Shown piece after piece: positions 1 through 9,119 of a DNA stretch of 64,000 bases (the first letter of the stretch is position 1; each line of letters starts with the position of its first letter). The DNA comes from Acinetobacter towneri DSM 14962 = CIP 107472. Lineage in GTDB: Bacteria > Pseudomonadota > Gammaproteobacteria > Pseudomonadales > Moraxellaceae. The notes under the pieces were generated by a model that was not told where the DNA came from, did no database searches, and worked only from the letters and a program-made list of their open reading frames with translations. The translations under genes and the position numbers were made by a program. The stretch is from positions 73,835 through 137,834 of the forward strand of contig NZ_KB849691.1 of the NCBI RefSeq assembly GCF_000368785.1, in the 5' to 3' direction.

Positions 1-137
1 ACAATTTCTGATAAAGATAGCGTTGCTTGTCTGATACGTTGACGTTTGTTTTCTTGCTTGAGAAATTGCCAATAGATGGGTTCAAATTTTTTGAAAAAAT
101 CATCAACAATACAAAAAATTTCTGTAAAATCGTACAT
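1..137 (-). CDS. IS982-type transposase, N-terminal part (runs off the window)
   Basis: On the minus strand an ATG at 137 opens a frame with no stop to the window edge (45 complete codons). It begins MYDFTEIFCIVDDFFKKFEP, which resembles the start of IS982-family transposases (an acidic/aromatic TEIFC.VDDF motif), followed by a Lys/Arg-rich helix and a segment reading ATLSLSEI. Only the N-terminal region is present, so the DDE catalytic residues and the state of the element cannot be judged. Family assignment is from memory of family N-termini, not from a search. Confidence 0.6.
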   Translation of the reverse strand, partial: MYDFTEIFCIVDDFFKKFEPIYWQFLKQENKRQRIRQATLSLSEI

Positions 138-190
138 GGTAGTTAGAGCCTTTGGGTTGTGTCGTAACTTTCTAAATGGCTCTAACTACC
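138..190. repeat. 13-bp perfect inverted repeat upstream of the transposase
   Basis: GGTAGTTAGAGCC at 138-150 is repeated in inverted orientation as GGCTCTAACTACC at 178-190, with a 27-nt spacer, directly upstream of the transposase start codon. It may be part of the insertion-sequence end or a hairpin limiting read-in transcription into the transposase. The outer boundary of the element cannot be fixed because the other end lies outside the window. Confidence 0.5.
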
Positions 191-417
191 TTTTTTTCAA
201 GGGCTTTTCTTATCCGTAATTCGGGTTATTACTAGTGTGATTATTTTTAAAACTATTGTCTTTAAAATCAATAATTAATATATTTTTGAGTGCTTTACTG
301 TGACTATGAGTTATATGACTTCAGTCGAAAAATAAAAATAGGAAATTAGCTTAATTTTTTGAATCTATTTTCATTTATTTAAAACATTGTTGCGGCAACT
401 CATAATCACAAATGGCA
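191..417. other. AT-rich intergenic stretch, no gene seen
   Basis: This stretch between the IS end and the yggX terminator has stops in all frames at short intervals. I see no convincing coding sequence, RNA gene or repeat in it. Confidence 0.5.
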
Positions 418-447
418 TAAAAAAAGAGCCTTCATAAAGACTCTTTT
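418..447 (-). terminator. Rho-independent terminator of argH-yggX
   Basis: Read on the minus strand, an 11-bp stem (AAAAGAGTCTT paired with AAGGCTCTTTT, one G-T pair) with a TATG loop runs into a T-tract. It lies about 50 nt beyond the yggX stop and ends the leftward argH-yggX transcript. Confidence 0.8.
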
Positions 448-499
448 AATTGTAAAATAAACAAGGTTTGAATTTTCTAAATGAAAAACGGTACTGGGA

Positions 500-772
500 T
501 TAGTTTTGAGGTTTTAAGCCTTCTGCGACTTCCAAACTGGCATCATTGTTGAGAAACTTCTCACGTTGTTCTTCCAAAAACTTTTTCGCTTCAGGTTCAA
601 ACACATTTAAACGCTTTTCATTAATGAGCGTAGTTTGGTGTTTGAGCCATTCCTGCCAAGCCTGTTTAGATACCGTTTCAAGTAATTCTTGACCTTTGGC
701 ACCCGGAAAAGGAGCGAAATCCATCGCTTCCATGTCGGTTTGATATTTACGACAAAATACTTGTTTAGACAT
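500..772 (-). CDS. yggX: YggX-type Fe(2+)-trafficking / oxidative damage protection protein
   Basis: A 90-residue cytoplasmic protein matching the YggX family over its whole usual length, including the N-terminal FCRKYQ segment with the conserved Cys7, the MDFAPFPG segment and the [16 protein letters not shown] helix. Family members are small iron-handling proteins that protect Fe-S enzymes from oxidants. It starts 14 nt after argH ends on the same strand and shares its terminator, so the two are probably co-transcribed. In enterobacteria yggX sits beside mutY; the argH linkage is different. Identity is confident; the detailed role is family knowledge. Confidence 0.9.
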   Translation of the reverse strand: MSKQVFCRKYQTDMEAMDFAPFPGAKGQELLETVSKQAWQEWLKHQTTLINEKRLNVFEPEAKKFLEEQREKFLNNDASLEVAEGLKPQN

Positions 773-786
773 CTCTCACTTCCTGA

Positions 787-2217
787 TTATGCATAAAGTT
801 GAGCAAGACGTGTTTGAGCACGTTCAATTGCCGCTGCAACTTGTGCAGGCGCTGTACCGCCAATATGATCACGTGCATTTACAGAGGCTTCAAGGGTCAG
901 TGCTTTTTCAAATACATCAGCTTGAATTAAATCTGAGAATTGCTGTAATTGTTCTAGGCTAAGTTCAGACAAGTCTTTGCCTTCTTGTACGCCCAATGCT
1001 ACGGCTTTACCTACAATTTCATGTGCATCGCGGAATGCCACGCCATTTTTTACTAAGTAATCTGCAAGGTCAGTTGCCGTAGAGAAACCACGTAATGCAG
1101 CTTCACGCATTTCTGCAATGTTTGGTACTAAAGCAGGAATCATATCGGCAAATGCCATGAGCGAGCCGCGCACGGTATCAATGGCATCAAACAAAGGTTC
1201 TTTGTCTTCTTGGTTGTCTTTGTTGTAGGCAAGCGGTTGACCTTTCATCAGGGTCAACAGACTCATTAAATCGCCATAAACACGACCTGTTTTACCGCGC
1301 ACCAATTCTGGTACGTCTGGGTTTTTCTTCTGCGGCATAATGGATGAGCCAGTGCAGAAACGGTCTGGAATATTCACAAATTTGAACTGTGCCGATGTCC
1401 ATAAAATCAGTTCTTCAGACATACGCGACAAGTGCATCATAATTAAAGATGCAGCAGCGTTAAACTCAATCCCGAAATCACGGTCTGATACAGCATCTAA
1501 CGAGTTTTCAGATACAGCTTCAAAGCCCAACAATTCTGCGGTAAAAGCACGGTCAATTGGGTAAGTGGTACCTGCCAAAGCAGCAGAACCCAAAGGCATA
1601 CGATTAACACGTTTGCGGCAGTCAATTAAACGCTCAGAGTCACGTACCAACATTTCGAACCATGCCATAAGGTGATGACCAAAAGTCACAGGCTGTGCGG
1701 TTTGCAAATGGGTAAAACCAGGCATAATGGTGTGGGTGTTTTTGGCTGCCAAGCTCAAAATGCCGTGTTGTAATTTTTTTAATAATTCTAAAATAGCATC
1801 AATTTCGTCACGGACATATAAACGAATATCGGTTGCCACCTGGTCGTTACGGCTACGACCTGTATGTAATTTTTTACCTGTAATGCCAATACGTTGAGTA
1901 AGGCGTGATTCGATGTTCATGTGGACATCTTCAAGGTCAATACGCCATCCAAATTGACCTGCTTCAATTTCAGCCTGAATGGTATTTAAACCTTGAATAA
2001 TATCGTCACGCTCTTCAGTCGTAAGTACGCCTACTTTGGCAAGCATCGTTGCATGCGCAATTGAGCCAGCAATATCTTGTTTATAAAAGCGTTGGTCAAA
2101 TTGAACAGATGCTGTAAATTCAGCAACAAAAGCATCAGTCGCTTCAGAGAAACGACCGCCCCACATACCCGAAGTTTGGGCTTGTGACGGATTTGAGGAA
2201 TTAGAAGATGTGGTCAT
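787..2217 (-). CDS. argH: Argininosuccinate lyase
   Basis: A cytoplasmic enzyme that splits argininosuccinate into arginine and fumarate, the last step of arginine synthesis. At 476 residues it has the normal length plus a short Ser/Asn/Gln-rich N-terminal tail before the conserved MWGGRF. Visible family signatures are [13 protein letters not shown] (about 118-130), [10 protein letters not shown] (about 167-176, with the catalytic-region His170) and the mobile loop [12 protein letters not shown] (about 290-301). The start chosen (2217) overlaps the divergent algZ start by 10 nt. Met18 (codon at 2166) is an alternative that would remove both the tail and the overlap. Confidence 0.96.
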   Translation of the reverse strand: MTTSSNSSNPSQAQTSGMWGGRFSEATDAFVAEFTASVQFDQRFYKQDIAGSIAHATMLAKVGVLTTEERDDIIQGLNTIQAEIEAGQFGWRIDLEDVHMNIESRLTQRIGITGKKLHTGRSRNDQVATDIRLYVRDEIDAILELLKKLQHGILSLAAKNTHTIMPGFTHLQTAQPVTFGHHLMAWFEMLVRDSERLIDCRKRVNRMPLGSAALAGTTYPIDRAFTAELLGFEAVSENSLDAVSDRDFGIEFNAAASLIMMHLSRMSEELILWTSAQFKFVNIPDRFCTGSSIMPQKKNPDVPELVRGKTGRVYGDLMSLLTLMKGQPLAYNKDNQEDKEPLFDAIDTVRGSLMAFADMIPALVPNIAEMREAALRGFSTATDLADYLVKNGVAFRDAHEIVGKAVALGVQEGKDLSELSLEQLQQFSDLIQADVFEKALTLEASVNARDHIGGTAPAQVAAAIERAQTRLAQLYA

Positions 2218-3362
2218 ATCGGCTCAATAAAGTAAAAAGCGGTGATTTGGACAAGAGTATAACAAATTCAGATTCACTTGCCGAAGAACAAGCCAATCAA
2301 ACTTATGCTGATACGCAGGCAGAACAACATGAGCTGTATTTTTTTACGAAAATAGGACGTTGGCAATATCTAATTGAATTATTTATTGGCAGTAATGCCT
2401 TGGCAATGGTTTTGGCACTGGCTGAAGCACAGGGCTGGCAAGGTTTAAGTTTTACTCGGGTGCTGCAATATATTTTGTATATCAACTGGGTGGTATTGTG
2501 TTTTGCGGCTTTGGTTGAATTTTTTCAGGCACGTTTTTTACGCATGGGCTTGGCGCTATCGTTTATGGTGAGTTTTATCTTGCTGCAAACCATCGTATTG
2601 GTCACGACACTCAGTTTAAATACCTTGTTGCATTTTGGGCAAAACTTTCATCTACAGCAGTTTGGCATAGATGATCTGTTACAAGGTGTCGGACTGCATT
2701 TGAGTTATGGCGTGCTATTGGGTGCGTTTTGCTTTCGTTATATTTATGTGCGTGAACAGGCGATTCAGCAACGGCACAGTGAATTGCAAGCGCGGGTACA
2801 TGCCATGCAGGCGCGTATTCATCCACATTTTTTATTCAATAGTTTAAATAATGTGATTAGTCTCATTGCCATAGACCCCGATAAAGCCGAGCAAATGCTG
2901 CTCAATTTATCACGTTTATTTCGTGCCAGTTTGCAAGAATTAAAATTGGTTAGCCTGCAAGATGAGATCGAACTTTGCCAGCGATATTTAGACATAGAAC
3001 AAATTCGTTTAGGTGAACGCCTGACCGTAGAGTGGAAAATTGAACAACCGCAACTGCTCAGTCAGGTACAAATTCCCTTATTAACTTTACAACCCTTGTT
3101 AGAAAATAGTATTTTTCATGGAGTTGAAAAAGTTTTAGCAAAGAGTACGATAAGTATATTGATCGAAATATTGCAAAACCAAGTCAATATTGTCATTACA
3201 AATCCGTATGTCAGCGATAAAATAAATTTAAGACAAGGACACGGTATCGCGCTACAAAACGTGAAACAGCGTTTACAGGCTTATTATGGGCGCAGTGTCG
3301 CTTTTCAAAGTTATGCGGGGAATGGTATGTACATGACGGTGTTGCAATATCGCTATAAATAA
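2208..3362 (+). CDS. algZ: AlgZ/FimS-type membrane sensor histidine kinase (LytS-like)
   Basis: A 384-residue inner-membrane sensor. About four hydrophobic segments lie between residues 55 and 178. They are followed by the His_kinase domain motif [12 protein letters not shown] (predicted phospho-acceptor His207) and an N-box-like [15 protein letters not shown]; the ATPase end carries [13 protein letters not shown]. This is the kinase class that lacks a classical dimerisation domain and works with LytTR regulators. The next gene encodes such a regulator, and the argH-algZ-algR-hemC order matches Pseudomonas, where the pair controls twitching motility and virulence genes. The start overlaps argH head-to-head. 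The signal sensed is unknown. Confidence 0.87.
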   Translation: MWSYRLNKVKSGDLDKSITNSDSLAEEQANQTYADTQAEQHELYFFTKIGRWQYLIELFIGSNALAMVLALAEAQGWQGLSFTRVLQYILYINWVVLCFAALVEFFQARFLRMGLALSFMVSFILLQTIVLVTTLSLNTLLHFGQNFHLQQFGIDDLLQGVGLHLSYGVLLGAFCFRYIYVREQAIQQRHSELQARVHAMQARIHPHFLFNSLNNVISLIAIDPDKAEQMLLNLSRLFRASLQELKLVSLQDEIELCQRYLDIEQIRLGERLTVEWKIEQPQLLSQVQIPLLTLQPLLENSIFHGVEKVLAKSTISILIEILQNQVNIVITNPYVSDKINLRQGHGIALQNVKQRLQAYYGRSVAFQSYAGNGMYMTVLQYRYK

Positions 3363-3432
3363 AAAAACTTGTGATTGTTCTGATTTTTCTTAACTTGATA
3401 AAAATAAAGTATTCAACTGAAAAGGAGGGGAA

Positions 3433-4173
3433 ATGGACATCCTAATTTGTGATGATGAGCCTCTGGCAAGAGAGCGATTATCACGTTTGGTCACTCAATT
3501 GGGGCATCATGTGGTGGCAACGGCAGCTCATGGGCAACAGGCGATTGAACTGGCAGATGAACATCAGCCGGATGTCATATTATTAGATATTCAAATGCCG
3601 GGAATGGATGGTTTAAGTTGCGCTCAACATTTGCGTGAGCTTGACCCAATGCCAGCCATTGTGTTTTGTACCGCCTACGATGAACATGCACTCGAGGCAT
3701 TTAAGTCCAATGCGGAAGGCTATTTGTTAAAACCTATTATGCAACAGGAATTGCAACAGGTTTTAGATCATTTAACAAAACTCACGCAAGCGCAGATGAG
3801 TCATTTAAAACAAAAAGAAAATATGGACGAATTAAAAATAAAACGTCACCAAATTGCTGCGAAAACTTATCGTGGTGTAGAGTTGGTGCCTATAGAAAAT
3901 ATCTATTATTTTTTAGCCGATCAGAAATATGTCACGGTGCGTCATAAAAATGGCAGTGTCTTGATTGATGAAACGCTGAAAGATTTAGAAACCGAATTTG
4001 GTGATCAGTTTATTCGGATTCACCGAAATGCCTTGGTCTCGATTCAGTTTTTGGAGGGGCTAGAAGTGGTCAATTCAGGACAGTATCAGGTACGTTGCCG
4101 CGAGCTAGATGAGCGTTTGGCTGTTAGTCGACGACATTTGCCTTTATTGCGAGAACGCATCCAAAAACTCTAA
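3433..4173 (+). CDS. algR: AlgR-type LytTR response regulator
   Basis: A 246-residue two-domain regulator. The receiver domain (1-120) has acidic pocket residues Asp7/Asp8, the phospho-acceptor Asp52 in LLDIQMPGMDG, the conserved Thr in CTAYDEHA and Lys in LLKP. The C-terminal part (about 140-246) is a LytTR DNA-binding domain, with IHRNALVSI and the terminal VSRRHLPLLRERI helix typical of AlgR. A strong AAGGAGGGG ribosome-binding site precedes the ATG. It lies 70 nt after algZ and is probably its cognate partner. Targets cannot be inferred from this window, though AlgR-family proteins in pseudomonads control type IV pili and exopolysaccharide. Confidence 0.88.
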   Translation: MDILICDDEPLARERLSRLVTQLGHHVVATAAHGQQAIELADEHQPDVILLDIQMPGMDGLSCAQHLRELDPMPAIVFCTAYDEHALEAFKSNAEGYLLKPIMQQELQQVLDHLTKLTQAQMSHLKQKENMDELKIKRHQIAAKTYRGVELVPIENIYYFLADQKYVTVRHKNGSVLIDETLKDLETEFGDQFIRIHRNALVSIQFLEGLEVVNSGQYQVRCRELDERLAVSRRHLPLLRERIQKL

Positions 4174-4292
4174 TTGATCAGCCTCATCGCAGATGAATAC
4201 GCAACAGATTGATAAATCGGCAAAGAAATAGACTTGCATTTTTAGGGGATCAGGTTAAGTTTAGATGAACTTATTTATCTTGCTTAGCCACT

Positions 4293-5216
4293 ATGATGAA
4301 AACCCTGAAAATTGCAACTCGACAAAGCCCGCTTGCGTTATGGCAGGCTGAACACATTCGTGCCCGTTTAGAGGCGATGCATGCCGATTTAACTGTTGAG
4401 TTGGTGACCTTTGTCACACAGGGCGATAAAATTTTAGATACCCCATTGGCAAAAATTGGGGGGAAGGGCTTATTTGTCAAAGAATTAGAAGCCGCTTTAA
4501 TGGATGGGCGTGCCGATTTAGCCGTACATTCTATGAAAGATGTACCCATGGCATTGCCTGAAGGTCTGAGCTTGACGGTCATTTGTGAGCGTGAAGACCC
4601 ACTCGATGCCTTTGTGTCGAATCACTATGCCAGTTTTGCAGATTTACCACAGGGCGCTAAAGTTGGAACCTCAAGCTTGCGCCGTAAATGCCAAATTTTA
4701 AAAGCACGTCCAGATTTAGAGATTATTGATTTACGTGGCAATGTGGGTACGCGCTTGTCTAAGCTAGATGATGGTCAGTATGACGCGATTATTTTAGCCA
4801 GTGCAGGATTAAAGCGTTTGGGCTTGGCAGAGCGTATTCGTCATACCATTCAGCCTGATGTGAGCTTACCTGCCGTTGGGCAAGGGGCTTTGGGTCTGGA
4901 ATGTCGTAGCCAAGATCAGGCGGTGTTGGATTTAATTTTGCCGTTAATGCATGCCGAAACCAATGTCTGTGTACGTGCCGAACGTGCTTTTAATGCCTAC
5001 TTGGAAGGCGGTTGTCAGGTGCCAATTGCAGGCTACGCAACTTTGCAGAATGGTCAGTTGCAGATTGAAGGTCGTGTTGGTAGTGTCGATGGGCAAACCA
5101 TTCTTAAAGCTGTGCAATTTGGCGCACCTGAACAGGCTGAAATGCTAGGTGAAGAATTGGCAAAAGCTTTATTGGCACAGGGTGCGGGCGAATTACTCAA
5201 AGCCCTGTATCAATAA
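4293..5216 (+). CDS. hemC: Porphobilinogen deaminase (hydroxymethylbilane synthase)
   Basis: This enzyme polymerises four porphobilinogen units into hydroxymethylbilane in tetrapyrrole synthesis. The 307 residues cover the whole family. Visible signatures are the N-terminal [43 protein letters not shown], the LRGNVGTRL arginine motif and [10 protein letters not shown], whose Cys241 should carry the dipyrromethane cofactor. Two ATG codons are adjacent at the start, so the second (4296) is equally possible. The gene heads a haem run (hemC-hemD-hemX-hemY) 120 nt after algR. Confidence 0.97.
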   Translation: MMKTLKIATRQSPLALWQAEHIRARLEAMHADLTVELVTFVTQGDKILDTPLAKIGGKGLFVKELEAALMDGRADLAVHSMKDVPMALPEGLSLTVICEREDPLDAFVSNHYASFADLPQGAKVGTSSLRRKCQILKARPDLEIIDLRGNVGTRLSKLDDGQYDAIILASAGLKRLGLAERIRHTIQPDVSLPAVGQGALGLECRSQDQAVLDLILPLMHAETNVCVRAERAFNAYLEGGCQVPIAGYATLQNGQLQIEGRVGSVDGQTILKAVQFGAPEQAEMLGEELAKALLAQGAGELLKALYQ

Positions 5217-5237
5217 TTCATATTGCACCAGAAGCCC

Positions 5238-6017
5238 ATGCTCTTCATTAATACCCGACCTCAAGATCGTGCAGAGGCCTTAACTCAGGCTTTGCAACAA
5301 CAGCATATTGAGGTCATTGATTTGCCCTTGTTGCAGCTTTCTGCACAGCCGTGGTCGGAGCAACTGGCTAATTTATATGCCCAGTTGCCTCACACGCATA
5401 TTATTGTGGTGGTTAGTCCGACTGCTGTCGATATTGGGATGCAATATTTAGCCCGAAGCCAAATATCATTGCAGGATTTGCAGCATATACGTTGGGTGGC
5501 TGTGGGTGAGAAAACAGCAGAAGTTTTACGTGGATATGGTCTTTACAGCGAAGTCCCGCAGGTTGAAACTTCCGAAGGGATGCTCAGTTTGCCGTGTTTG
5601 CAAAATTTGAAAGTCGGCACACACATTGCCTTTTGGCGTGGCGAGGGCGGACGGCAATTTATGATGCAAACACTGCTTGATCAGGGGATGCAGATCCATA
5701 ATTTTGTATTGTATCGGCGGGAGTGTCCTGCCAGTTCTATTGAAAAAATGCAGGCAGTACGCGCACGTTTAATACAATCTTCAGAATTTATCATGATGAT
5801 CAGCAGTGAAGCCAGTTGGTTAAACTGGCTAAGCTTAATTCAGCGGGATTTCGATCTACTGAACAAAGGTCATTATTGGGTATTGGGTGATCGTTTAGAG
5901 AAAATTTTGCTCGATTATCAAACGCAGCATCATACAAAATATAACGTATTCAAGTTGACCCATTTAAAAACAGAATTAATATTGCAGCAAATGATGCGCA
6001 TGCAAGGAAAACTATGA
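5238..6017 (+). CDS. hemD: Uroporphyrinogen-III synthase
   Basis: This enzyme cyclises hydroxymethylbilane with D-ring inversion to uroporphyrinogen III. The family is very divergent, but the fold pattern is visible: N-terminal LFINTRPQDRAEAL, the VVVSPTAVDIGM segment, a VAVGEKTAEVL stretch and LPCLQNLKVGTHIAFWRGEGGR. Position immediately after hemC supports the call. The open frame extends upstream to a TTG at 5223, but MLFINTRP at the ATG 5238 fits the family start better; neither has a strong ribosome-binding site. Its end overlaps hemX by 4 nt (ATGA), indicating translational coupling. Confidence 0.9.
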   Translation: MLFINTRPQDRAEALTQALQQQHIEVIDLPLLQLSAQPWSEQLANLYAQLPHTHIIVVVSPTAVDIGMQYLARSQISLQDLQHIRWVAVGEKTAEVLRGYGLYSEVPQVETSEGMLSLPCLQNLKVGTHIAFWRGEGGRQFMMQTLLDQGMQIHNFVLYRRECPASSIEKMQAVRARLIQSSEFIMMISSEASWLNWLSLIQRDFDLLNKGHYWVLGDRLEKILLDYQTQHHTKYNVFKLTHLKTELILQQMMRMQGKL

Positions 6018-6850
6018 AAAAACTGGTTGTGATAGTGGTGTTGATCGCTTTGGTCTGGATCGTCAAATTAAGTTTTGATGTGATGCAAATTTCAGCGCAA
6101 CAACAGCAACTCAGTCAAAGTTTGCATCTTGCAGAAAAAACCAATGCCAATTTAAATGATCAGTTGGTGGCTTTGCAGCGCCGTAATTATACCCAAGATG
6201 CGCCAGAACAGTCCGCAGTATCCAGCGCTGTGCAGCAAGAAGATGCGATTCAACCAGTAGATATGGTGGCGCAGCAATTGGACTTGGTGGAATTTTCCTT
6301 ACAACAACAACAGTTTCACTATGCGACTGAAAAGCTAGCTCATTTAGACCGTGAGTTAAACGAATATGCTTTAGCTCCTGCTTTGAAACAAAGTTTGCAC
6401 CAAGTTGTTCAGCAAGATCAGAAACAAATTCAACAATTTATAACAACACGTGATGCGCAATATCAACAAGTAAGTCAGTTATTGCAGCAATTAGATCAAC
6501 AATTAAAACAGCAAGCTCAACAACCTGAGCTGAACCCTGCCGATGTCGATGATCGTTATTTTTGGCAAAAATGGCTGAGTATTGAATCTGCCAAGCAACC
6601 TGCGACACAGTTGATGCAGCGCCAGATTATTTTAAAAGAAGCACAATTGCGTCTATTGCTGGCTCGACAAATCTTTATACAAGGTCAATATGTGCAATAT
6701 CAACAAGAAGTGAATGACATTATTCAGTTATTACAACAATTGCCTGATCAGAAAGCACAGCAATTGGTTCAGCAATTAGAAAAAATTAAAAATTTAAATA
6801 TCGTTCCAACGCCAAGTTTAAAAACACGTGCTTTATTGGGGGCGGTATAA
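6014..6850 (+). CDS. hemX: HemX-like membrane-anchored protein (haem operon)
   Basis: A 278-residue protein with a single N-terminal membrane anchor (about 4-22) followed by a coiled-coil-prone domain exposed to the periplasm. By position (hemC-hemD-X-hemY) and architecture it matches HemX, often annotated as a uroporphyrinogen-III C-methyltransferase although this family carries no methyltransferase signature. I see no SAM-binding GxGxG motif. It is extremely glutamine-rich (about 59 of 278 residues, with QQQQ runs). It overlaps hemD and ends 0 nt before hemY. The molecular role is not established. Confidence 0.75.
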   Translation: MKKLVVIVVLIALVWIVKLSFDVMQISAQQQQLSQSLHLAEKTNANLNDQLVALQRRNYTQDAPEQSAVSSAVQQEDAIQPVDMVAQQLDLVEFSLQQQQFHYATEKLAHLDRELNEYALAPALKQSLHQVVQQDQKQIQQFITTRDAQYQQVSQLLQQLDQQLKQQAQQPELNPADVDDRYFWQKWLSIESAKQPATQLMQRQIILKEAQLRLLLARQIFIQGQYVQYQQEVNDIIQLLQQLPDQKAQQLVQQLEKIKNLNIVPTPSLKTRALLGAV

Positions 6851-8044
6851 ATGAAACAGATTTTACTCGCCTATGTGGTGGTCAGTATTGTACTGGTCGC
6901 TTTGCTGAGCGTACTGAGTTATGGGCATGGTTCAGGCTATGTTTATGTGTATTGGCGCGAATGGCAATTGCAAACCAATATTTGGTTGTTGTTGTTCTTT
7001 TTCTTGTCGATTAGTGTTTCGCTACAAATTTTATGGTTGTTGTTAAAGCGCTATTTTAGCCGTGAACAGCGTAAGGTTGAAACAGTATTTAACTTTAAAA
7101 ATCTGCATCCATATGAGCAATTCGCGGTCATTTGGTTGCTAGATGCTGCAGAAGATCAACACCAGTTTATTCGACAGGTGTTTGCCCAGTCAGGTTTGCT
7201 CAAAGGAGTGATGGAAGCACGTATGCACTCCATCCAACAGCAATATCCGCAAGCGTTGGCTGCCTTAAATCAAAGCAGTGCCATGGCGTTTGAGTTGGCA
7301 GAAATACAGCGTATTGAAATTTATTTAGCGCAGCAACAACCTGAACAAGCTTTGACGCATTTAGAGTTTTTGAATCAGCACGAATTATCGCCGTGGTTAT
7401 TTAAAGTCAAAACGGCTTATCAAAAGCGTCTAATTGCCTTGTGGGGCGAATTTGCCACGCAATATCCTTGGCATTATTTACGTTCGACCAAATACGGGCA
7501 TTTAGATGCAGACACCAAGCAAAAGTGGCTGACTGAGTTATTAACCCAATTTGAGCAGGCTGATGCAGAAAATTTACAGGCTTTGCAGCAGCGTTATAGT
7601 GATTTAAGTGAGCAGATTTTCAGTCAGTCTTATGTCATTCAGGTGTTGTGGTTGAAGTTATTATCGCGTCTGCCTGATTTGGCCGCACAACATGAACGTC
7701 TTGCGGTACAGATGTTGAGTGAACAGTTTAATCAGGAAGTGTTTTATTTATGGTTCCAACAGCAGTTGTTAAAACAACAACCTGATTATGCCAAAATTGA
7801 AAAGCAAATAAATCTGTGGGAACAGAAATACCCTGCATTACCTGTATTTAGTTTTGCCAAATGGCATATTTTTACAGCAACAGCGCGTTATTCAGAAGCC
7901 GAGCAATTACTGGATTTATATCCTGAACACGTATTAATGAGTTATTTAAGAGTTAAATCTAATTTAAAAGATCAGCCTGAATTATTAAAACAGTTAAATT
8001 TAATCTTTGAAAATAATTCTAATTTTGTCGAAATTAAAATTTAA
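6851..8044 (+). CDS. hemY: HemY-like inner-membrane protein (haem operon)
   Basis: A 397-residue protein with two N-terminal transmembrane helices (about 2-22 and 42-64) separated by GYVYVYWREWQLQTN, the pattern of the HemY N-terminal domain. TPR-like helical repeats follow to the C-terminus. The name refers to the gammaproteobacterial HemY beside hemX, not the protoporphyrinogen oxidase of Gram-positives. It begins directly after the hemX stop, so it belongs to the same transcript. It probably scaffolds haem-pathway proteins at the membrane, but this is unproven. Confidence 0.82.
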   Translation: MKQILLAYVVVSIVLVALLSVLSYGHGSGYVYVYWREWQLQTNIWLLLFFFLSISVSLQILWLLLKRYFSREQRKVETVFNFKNLHPYEQFAVIWLLDAAEDQHQFIRQVFAQSGLLKGVMEARMHSIQQQYPQALAALNQSSAMAFELAEIQRIEIYLAQQQPEQALTHLEFLNQHELSPWLFKVKTAYQKRLIALWGEFATQYPWHYLRSTKYGHLDADTKQKWLTELLTQFEQADAENLQALQQRYSDLSEQIFSQSYVIQVLWLKLLSRLPDLAAQHERLAVQMLSEQFNQEVFYLWFQQQLLKQQPDYAKIEKQINLWEQKYPALPVFSFAKWHIFTATARYSEAEQLLDLYPEHVLMSYLRVKSNLKDQPELLKQLNLIFENNSNFVEIKI

Positions 8045-8053
8045 GGGTGAGTT

Positions 8054-8485
8054 GTGTTAACACTAGCAGATTATCCAATTGTTTTTGAGCAGCGTGTTGC
8101 ATGGGGAGATATGGATGCTTTTGGGCATGTCAATAATGTGATCTATTACCGTTATATTGAAAGTGCGCGTTTATATTATTTAGACCATTTAAAAATTTTA
8201 CAGCAAGATGTTTTGACGGTGATTGCCTCAAATCAGTGCAAATATATACGTCCTGTGGTTTATCCTGATATTTTAAAAATTGGCGTTCGGGTAGAAGAAT
8301 TGCGTAATAGTGCCATGCGTATGCATTATTTAATCCACAGTGAAGCACAGCAAATGGTGGTGGCAGAGGCAGATGCGGTGATTGTATGTGTAGATCGCGT
8401 CAATATGCAAAAAACCTTAATCCCTGAAAATGTACGCGCGGGTATTCATAAAATAGAAAAAACCGTACCGCATATTCTTGATTAA
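8054..8485 (+). CDS. Hotdog-fold acyl-CoA thioesterase (4HBT/YbgC type)
   Basis: A 143-residue single hotdog domain. The N-terminal WGDMDAFGHVNNVIYYRYIESAR is the classic 4HBT active-site block, with the catalytic Asp in GDMDAFGH and the long helix after it. Such enzymes hydrolyse acyl-CoA thioesters; the chain-length preference cannot be read from sequence. A GTG start at 8054, preceded by AAGGGTGAG, lies 9 nt after hemY, so it is probably the last gene of the haem transcript although unrelated to haem synthesis. Confidence 0.85.
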   Translation: MLTLADYPIVFEQRVAWGDMDAFGHVNNVIYYRYIESARLYYLDHLKILQQDVLTVIASNQCKYIRPVVYPDILKIGVRVEELRNSAMRMHYLIHSEAQQMVVAEADAVIVCVDRVNMQKTLIPENVRAGIHKIEKTVPHILD

Positions 8486-8548
8486 ATCTTAATAATCAGT
8501 TCATAATATGTCCGACTGTTATTTATATGTAGAGTAGTAGATTTTTTA

Positions 8549-8577
8549 TTGACGCTTCGGTTTGATAAAAATAGAAT
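8549..8577 (+). promoter_or_regulatory. Sigma70-type promoter of the H-NS gene
   Basis: TTGACG at 8549-8554 and TAGAAT at 8572-8577 are separated by 17 bp, close to consensus, and sit about 55 nt upstream of the H-NS-family start codon. Seen by eye only; no transcription data. Confidence 0.6.
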
Positions 8578-8630
8578 GAATCTGCTTAATTTAATAACTG
8601 AATATAAAAAGCATAGTTTTTGGAGTAAGT

Positions 8631-8957
8631 ATGATGCCTGATATTAGCAATTTGTCTGTAGAACAGTTAAAGCGTTTACAAGCTGAAGCGGAAGCATTAA
8701 TTGCCACGAAAAAAGATCAAGCAATTGAAGATGCCTATAATCAAATTTTAGCGATTGCAGACAATTTGGGTTTAAGCATTGAGCAGATTTTGGAAGTTGG
8801 CGAAAGCAAGCGTAAGAAAAGCCCACGTAAAACTGTAGCGCCACGTTATCGTAGCAAAATCAATTCTACAGATACTTGGACTGGTCGTGGTAAAAAACCA
8901 CGCTGGTTAGTCGCTGAATTAGAAAAAGGCGCAAAACTTGAAGATTTTCTAATCTAA
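8631..8957 (+). CDS. hns: H-NS family nucleoid protein
   Basis: A 108-residue protein with an N-terminal coiled-coil oligomerisation helix (about 6-60), a basic linker (SKRKKSPRKT) and a C-terminal DNA-binding motif TWTGRGKKPRWL that contains the TGRGKKP AT-hook-like core of H-NS proteins. It would bind AT-rich DNA and silence acquired or AT-rich genes. Two ATGs are adjacent (8631 and 8634). It is monocistronic, with its own promoter and terminator. The very AT-rich leaders at 35440-35780 and 60640-61120 are plausible targets, by inference only. Confidence 0.88.
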   Translation: MMPDISNLSVEQLKRLQAEAEALIATKKDQAIEDAYNQILAIADNLGLSIEQILEVGESKRKKSPRKTVAPRYRSKINSTDTWTGRGKKPRWLVAELEKGAKLEDFLI

Positions 8958-8993
8958 GCTTCATCAATTTGTCATTGATTTGACTTAGAGTTC

Positions 8994-9023
8994 AAAAACC
9001 AAGCAATACGGCTTGGTTTTTTT
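8994..9023 (+). terminator. Rho-independent terminator of the H-NS gene
   Basis: An AAACCAAGC / GCTTGGTTT stem with a 6-nt AATACG loop is followed by a run of T residues, about 37 nt after the stop codon. Confidence 0.85.
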
Positions 9024-9119
9024 ATCTGTATCAATTGGCGACGCCGAAAAAGTGTGCATAATGTGTGAGTGTTATAAAAAGTCATTCATAGAAAAATTAG
9101 TAAGGTTGGTCGTGGTGGC

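Noticed and set aside
6014..6850. HemX as a functional uroporphyrinogen-III methyltransferase
   Set aside because: No SAM-binding motif is visible; the name is positional only.
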